From positions 14,695,450 through 14,759,449 of the forward strand of contig CM074187.1 of NCBI GenBank assembly GCA_037179385.1: 64,000 nucleotides of DNA. Direction: 5' to 3'. Under the pieces are notes generated by a model that was not told the origin of the DNA, did not search any database, and saw only the letters and a list, made by a program, of their open reading frames with translations. The stretch is from Holothuria scabra (lineage: Eukaryota; Echinodermata; Holothuroidea; Aspidochirotida; Holothuriidae). A program made the translations under genes and the position numbers. Shown piece after piece: positions 60,101 through 64,000 of this stretch (its first letter is position 1; each line of letters opens with the position of its first letter).

Positions 60101-60961
60101 ATTAATAAATATGAGCTCAATATGCAAATCTTGTGATGTCATGGGAGGGACATACCATATATGGCTAATGTTATCCTTTGTTTTTACAACCTTTATTTCA
60201 AGGTCAGTTATAACATTAGTTTGTCCTGAAGGTTTTATTTTGGAAGTTTAATTTGTGTCCCTGAAAATCATCAGTATCAATTACCAAACCACAGACTATC
60301 TGATGAGTAATTAAAAGATCATTTATATAGGGTTAACAAAAGAAATGTCAACACTTTGCAACACTCCACATCATTATTTTTGCATAAGCAACAAGTTTCT
60401 TCAGAAACATTCAAACTTTAAAGAGGTATATCTAGAGAACTGTAAAAGATATTGAAATAATTCCAAAGGAGTTTTCCTTAGAACAGTTCACTCCATAACT
60501 GCCACATGAAGTCAAGTAAATTTGCTGCAATGCGTCACACTACCTTTAAGGAATGTGGTAGATGTGCTGTTTTATTAAACTAATAGAATAATATGGGGAG
60601 CCATTTGCCATCTAGGTTTGCAAAAAAATCGCACTCCTCACAGTGATTTGAGGCAAGTGATGGTGTGGAATTGCACTTGCATGCCTCAAAATTCAAGGCT
60701 TGCTGACCAAACAATTAAATTCAAAAACTACAGGTCAAGTGTGAAACCAAAACGATGCCTCATAGACTTGCACCAACACTCACCAGCATACTTGTTGACA
60801 GCATATGGTTGACGCGTGTTGTTGCGCATGTTGGTATGCACATAGTTCACGATGTCAGTCCTGATTTCTGCCCGGAAAACGGCTGGTAGTTTCACGTTGG
60901 CTCCACTGGGTTCATTGTCATCTGTGTAGACCGTCACTAACGGCCTTGCTGCTGCTGATGC
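48114..60961 (-). CDS. RPL4: 60S ribosomal protein L4 (uL4), first exon not found
   Basis: Structural protein of the large ribosomal subunit; its long internal loop lines the peptide exit tunnel and binds 25S/28S rRNA. Exons 60784-60961, 59315-59560, 58277-58401, 56460-56589, 54834-54990, 53164-53247, 51857-52019 and 48114-48170 join in phase into 379 codons plus stop. Hallmarks are [55 protein letters not shown] and [19 protein letters not shown]. The first codons read [12 protein letters not shown], so the missing exon probably carries only the 5' leader and ATG, as is common for ribosomal protein genes. The Lys-rich C-terminal tail is short: about 380 residues in all against about 427 in human. 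No signs of a processed pseudogene: introns are present and the frame is intact. Confidence 0.96.
49650..51456. mobile_element. hAT-like non-autonomous element (1.81 kb) with perfect TIR and TSD
   Basis: Perfect 16-bp inverted repeats: TAAAGTGTAGCGGTAT on the left, ATACCGCTACACTTTA on the right. Perfect 8-bp direct repeats AATTTTCC at 49642-49649 and 51457-51464. The subterminal regions are dense in ACCGATA/TCGGTAT motifs, which look like transposase-binding repeats. No intact transposase. It lies in the last RPL4 intron, inside an older repeat related to 57030-57250 (CATGACTTT...CCAGG blocks). Confidence 0.9.
51857..52019 (-). CDS. RPL4: RPL4 exon (eighth coding exon)
   Basis: Acceptor TTATCCAG, donor GTAGTT. 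It encodes [20 protein letters not shown], then [20 protein letters not shown] and a Lys/Glu-rich stretch ending AEKRK. NPLKN and LNPY are conserved in L4. The eukaryote-specific basic extension begins here. Confidence 0.94.
52355..52450. repeat. Dispersed repeat family 7
   Basis: AGGTGTGCCAAAAATCACAC then TTTGAGGTGAGTGATGGTG. Further copies at about 53608-53790 and 60551-60710, all in RPL4 introns and in the same orientation. Confidence 0.7.
53164..53247 (-). CDS. RPL4: RPL4 exon (seventh coding exon)
   Basis: A short 84-bp exon with acceptor CTTACAG and donor GTAAGA. It encodes [20 protein letters not shown], then KAQLRPM, equivalent to [20 protein letters not shown] in human. Phase 2 on both sides keeps the frame. 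Confidence 0.94.
53608..53790. repeat. Dispersed repeat family 7
   Basis: TAGGTGTGCAAAAAACCATG then AGGTGAGTGGTGGTGTGG. The part before it (GTGTGCTGTTTTATTAAAC) matches 60551-60600. Confidence 0.7.
54217..54440 (-). repeat. tRNA-derived SINE, family 1
   Basis: Head with TCAAATGGTTAGAGCAGTAG and B-box-like GGAGTTTGACTCCTGG; body with GTGTTTTGTGCTCAG; 3' part near 54217-54265. RPL4 intron. Confidence 0.75.
54834..54990 (-). CDS. RPL4: RPL4 exon (sixth coding exon)
   Basis: Acceptor TTAAATAG, donor GTAAGAA. It encodes [20 protein letters not shown] and [20 protein letters not shown], then WKKAS, matching the L4 core. It ends in phase 2 (AA, completed to Asn by the next exon). Confidence 0.95.
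55515..55715 (-). repeat. Diverged SINE family 1 copy
   Basis: Retains AACCTTTTTCCCA and TGCTCATGCGCAGGCAGCAT-like blocks in the same order as other minus-strand copies and a degraded head (near 55645-55710). RPL4 intron. Confidence 0.5.
56460..56589 (-). CDS. RPL4: RPL4 exon (fifth coding exon)
   Basis: Acceptor CTTGACAG, donor GTAAGG. It encodes [19 protein letters not shown], then [20 protein letters not shown] and RNIP, a very basic rRNA-binding stretch. The human equivalent reads [19 protein letters not shown]. It ends in phase 1. Confidence 0.96.
57030..57255. repeat. Dispersed repeat related to the flanks of 49650-51456
   Basis: Repeated TTTCCAGG and CATGAC-type words (ATTTCCAGGACCTGCATG) recall 49575-49641 and 51465-51510. 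Probably remnants of one old element family. Confidence 0.5.
58277..58401 (-). CDS. RPL4: RPL4 exon (fourth coding exon)
   Basis: Encodes [20 protein letters not shown] and then [20 protein letters not shown], equivalent to [23 protein letters not shown] in human. The donor reads AAAAAG|GTCTAG, a weak match to GTRAGT, but the phase (0) and the next exon fit exactly. Confidence 0.93.
58564..58671. mobile_element. 108-bp near-perfect palindromic MITE
   Basis: Left arm GGGCCCGTTCCACAAAGAGT and on through ACGCACAATCTTAAGT is repeated inverted on the right, about 37 bp each, with a loop of about 34 bp. The 3-bp direct repeat CAG flanks it (58561-58563, 58672-58674), compatible with a 3-bp target duplication as in PIF/Harbinger, though the target is not the usual TWA. 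In an RPL4 intron. Confidence 0.85.
58680..58925. repeat. Dispersed repeat family 6
   Basis: Second copy of 46400-46700: CTCTATGGGAAATTAATGA, TTTAGCAACATTTTTTGC, GGTTATGCTAGATC, GAGGCAATGTGC. It starts within 10 bp of the palindromic MITE. Confidence 0.65.
59315..59560 (-). CDS. RPL4: RPL4 exon (third coding exon)
   Basis: 82 codons' worth of sequence, starting [15 protein letters not shown] and ending PALVMSK. It carries the [20 protein letters not shown] loop that contacts rRNA near the exit tunnel and is nearly invariant in eukaryotes. Donor GTAAAT, phase 1. Confidence 0.96.
60551..60710. repeat. Dispersed repeat family 7
   Basis: TAGGTTTGCAAAAAAATCGC then TTGAGGCAAGTGATGGTG, with the ATGTGCTGTTTTATTAAAC block before it. 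Confidence 0.7.
60784..60961 (-). CDS. RPL4: RPL4 exon (second coding exon)
   Basis: Acceptor GTCAATAG, donor GTGAGTG. It encodes [15 protein letters not shown], then [20 protein letters not shown] and [14 protein letters not shown], the highly conserved L4 N-terminal segment. It ends one base into a Gly codon. The first base follows a codon boundary, consistent with an upstream exon ending in ATG. Confidence 0.95.
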
Positions 60962-63074
60962 CTATTGACAAAACATAATAAAATTCAAAACTTTAGTGTG
61001 CATACAATCTCTCTCCATGAGCTGAAAAATTTGGGCTACAGGATCCTTTTGTTGGAAAATTGAGTGTACACGGATATCTTCAGCAGGGATTGACTTTAGT
61101 TCAAAAATTCTGAATATGTAAACTTTTCATGTAGCAATTTCAATTTCCTTTCTAGAAGTTTTGAAAATTTTTACATTTCTTCCTATACCTTGATTAGTTT
61201 CCTTTTATATCTGTGTTTGGTTGCTAGACCTGTGAGAGCACACTTTATAAGGTTGTGCAAAAGTTTGCACTACGCTAGTAAAACTTGAAACAACTAAAAC
61301 CCTATTAAAACCATTATTAAGTGATGTCACAAAATACTTATTTAAATAATACATTTCCACAGGATGGCAAATTTTTTGTTCCTTCCAATAAATAAACAAT
61401 GGATGGACTATATTTTTATCAAAACTCACAAAAATCTGAGTGTAACCCAATCCATTATGGCTGTAGTGTAAACTACCATTTAAAGAGACAAAGCAATTGA
61501 CAGTCATTTGAGGTTTGCAGGAAGAGTGTAAAAATGGGTGATGTTTTATATTACTTCTGTAGGATGTCCTACCTTGCTATTTCCATTAGTAGAGCATACT
61601 GTGCATTAAACTACATGTCAACTAACAGATGATGAAGTTTGATGTGTGAAGCTGTGAAAAAATGCATCTAGGCTTCTGTCTGGAGTCTAACTAGAAGTGT
61701 TGTAAAGTTTGGCCCATACATTCTTCCTGTCTGTCAGTTTTTGTAGTTTTAAGGGAAACTAGAAAAATTTTTTTTTTATAGTTATAAAGCTGATCCGCAG
61801 GGGGACTTGTTACTCATATCACCTGTACATTAAAAGCCCAGACCTACATTGTAATATAAGAGGTTTCTTGATATGTCGTGGACTAGGCTACTTGTGTTTT
61901 TGTGCCATTCTACCACCACCAGTACATTCAATCAAAATATTCCCAGCACAATTTAGTTGAAGTTGGACTTACATTTTGGTAGATGGTCCACAGTAAATCA
62001 CAATTGATGCATTATCCATTATATCACTTGATATTAGCTGCACTACATACAGTAGGTGTCTTAAAGCACACCACCTCTCCATCACAACCTTTCAACATCT
62101 GGACCTAGCCAACCATCTATATTTCTTTGCGACCAACTACTTTGCTTTAGCAAGGTTGATTTTAAAAATGTTATGTGTGACTATGTGAGAATGCTTGGAG
62201 GGGTGAAGGCAGTGGAAAATGTTAATTAGTTCATTGGTTTACCTGTCCTGGTATTTATAAGAAAATAACAATAAAGAAACAACATTTATCTAGAGAAAAT
62301 TATCTTTAAAAATCTTTTTAGAAAGTTTTTGCCACTAATAGGTTTTGGAAGTTCATGACAGCCGGTTTAAACCGCGGTTAAAATCATGGTTTAAACCACC
62401 AGTGTCCAAAACCTGCCAACCCTGGGACTCCTTTAACAGTGGTAGTAGGCAGGATATTACTACTTTTCTTCAAAGGTCTCTATCCGGCCAGTGCAGCTGC
62501 CATCCAGTAGGGAAGTCCTGTAATGCAAGTACTTTACATCTACTGTACTGTACATACAATACATTACTCAACCAAAATTCTCAACACCACTGTATGAGAA
62601 AACTGCCCTACTTGACTAATCATGATAAACTGCTAAATTATCACAAAATTATGCAATCAAATGTTAAGTTATTTTTCTTAACATTCTCAGCCCTACAGTA
62701 CTGTACTGTAACATATTAGCTGGAGTTGAGAGATTCGTCATGCCAGGAGTACTGTTTGAGCACTGTTTGCCTGAGCTGCTTTGCCAAAGAGTATGCCTTC
62801 TACACCAGCAATGTATTTTGTACCCTAACCATAGTTTCTGAGCCACAATGGCGACTGAAATTGTAAGTCCATGCCGGAGATGTCCAGCATATAGTGCACT
62901 AAATGCACTCTGGGACCACAAAAAAGTTACCTTGCCCCTAAATCAACTGTACAGCAAATAAAATCCACATACACACTCAACTGTATTCCACAAAATTGAT
63001 CACAAGCATACAGTTCTAGCCTATACCATCTGCATGTGTACAGCACCTGTGCAGGAGGCATGAACATAGGTAGG
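60962..63074. other. RPL4: Upstream of RPL4 exon 2; first exon not found
   Basis: An exon ending ATG followed by a GT donor was looked for on the minus strand. A site near 61969 (AAAAT|GTAAGT) gives the wrong frame when joined and was rejected. No other candidate is convincing. The rest is AT-rich without recognised features. Confidence 0.45.
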
Positions 63075-63642
63075 TAGGGCTGCTACAATAATGGCAATAT
63101 CACAACATCGTCAATATCATTTTTTGCCCCGACAATATCGACACATTTTGTTAAGATGTGATATCGCAAGAAAATCAAGCAATGGAGTAGAGAAAACAAG
63201 CCAATGAGCCACAAAGGAAAAAAGACTATGGCCGGCTCAACTTGAACCAATAGGTTGGAAACTGGGCCATAAAACTCTAACTAACTAACAGGGCGCAATC
63301 AAATAAATGTCAAAAGCACTGTGAAATCTCTTATCATATTGTCTTTAGTCAGTAACCTAAAATGAAAATGATATATGTTGTCACAAGAAATGAAAAACTG
63401 CCCTTTTTTCAAAGGCAAAGGTCTTAAAATAAATGTATTCCTAATGAAACTTTGAGCTTCAAACTGAATTTCATCCCGTTGGTTTATGTTTACCAAGTAT
63501 ATGTCCTTGATACTCTGTATATGATTATCAGCATGCTAATAGCAAATGTTAAGTCTACAGTTTTAAATGCACAATACCATGATATCACCATGGAAATGCT
63601 GGAGATATTGATAGATGGAAAAAGAGTATCATTGCAGCCCTA
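63075..63642. mobile_element. hAT-like element with TAGGGCTGC ends (568 bp)
   Basis: Left end TAGGGCTGCTACAATAATGG, right end read inverted TAGGGCTGCAATGATACTC; these match the TAGGGCTGCAACGATA-type termini known in hAT elements. Flanks TAGGTAGG (63067-63074) and TAGATAGG (63643-63650) agree at 7 of 8. A SINE fragment (63178-63290) sits within. Confidence 0.8.
63178..63290 (+). repeat. SINE family 1, 3' fragment
   Basis: GCAATGGAGTAGAGAAAAC, GGCCGGCTCAACTTGAACCA and GGTTGGAAACTGGGCC then a CTAACTAAC tail. It lies inside the 63075-63642 element. Confidence 0.75.
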
Positions 63643-64000
63643 TAGATAGGCCTAATATCCATGTGTAAATACTTCTACAGCTGCGTTCCCTGCAAAGTCA
63701 ACACTTTTCTCATGACTATTAGTGCTACTAATGGTGTCTTCCCAAACCAACAGCTGATAAAATTTCATACAATACCAAGCAGTTGTCCGGCTTCCTTAGT
63801 CACTATGCAGCAATACAAAACCACAGTTGTCTGTATCATGAAAGATTGTAATGACCTACTTTGTAACAACTGACCAAAATGTAACAACTTTCTGCTGTAA
63901 ATGTAACAACGTAAAGATTAACATCAGATGGAGTTGAAACACCCAACATGGATGCCATATTTTTAAAGTGCCAGAAAAATCAGTTACTTTACCAAACAGG

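Noticed and set aside
48171..60783. C/D-box snoRNAs in RPL4 introns (vertebrate RPL4 hosts U16 and U18)
   Set aside because: Candidate C-boxes near 57290, 53930 and 60265 lack a D-box and terminal stem at the right distance. A covariance search would be decisive.
61960..61985. RPL4 first exon at AAAAT|GTAAGT
   Set aside because: Joining it to 60961 puts the start codon in a frame that stops within ten codons.
1..64000. CRISPR arrays, prokaryotic operons or viral genes
   Set aside because: No regular short repeats with spacers, no dense coding, and the only RT belongs to LINEs.

Overview
This is nuclear DNA from an animal, probably a marine invertebrate deuterostome. An echinoderm is my best guess, from the look of the proteins and repeats; I could not test it. 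The DNA is AT-rich, exons are short (57-246 bp) with GT/AG borders, introns reach 24 kb, and most of the window is dispersed repeats. There are no prokaryotic operons, no CRISPR array and no viral genes.

Two protein-coding genes can be assembled exon by exon, both on the minus strand. (1) A calcium-regulated NADPH oxidase of the NOX5 type runs from its start codon at 41067 down to 3533. Eight coding exons join in frame and encode the first 475 residues: EF-hands, the six-helix haem-binding ferric-reductase core and the start of the FAD-binding domain. The NADPH-binding C-terminus must lie beyond base 1. (2) Ribosomal protein L4 (RPL4) runs from 60961 to 48114. Eight coding exons join in frame and encode everything after the initiator Met; the first exon was not found and probably lies upstream. 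The RPL4 3' end is about 7 kb upstream of the NOX5 start codon, and both genes read the same way.

Layout: 1-3532, NOX5 intron with a transposon copy running in from the left edge. 3533-17260, NOX5 exons 8 to 2, with a large repeat nest at about 3985-7117. 17261-40950, a 23.7-kb first intron packed with non-autonomous DNA transposons, SINEs and a broken CR1/L2-like LINE (29345-31845). 40951-41067, NOX5 exon 1. 41068-48113, intergenic repeats. 48114-60961, RPL4, with a perfect-TIR hAT-like element and a 108-bp palindromic MITE in its introns. 60962-64000, sequence upstream of RPL4 exon 2, with another hAT-like element.

The clearest non-gene signal is a set of internally deleted, transposase-free DNA transposons. 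They have related termini (variants of CAGTGGCGTAGCCA, CAGGGGTGGCGCC and CAGGCGCGGATCCA) and, in several copies, 8-bp target-site duplications as in the hAT superfamily. Nested insertions give a relative order of events. I did not find a convincing new multi-gene system; the transposon assemblage is the most distinctive feature.
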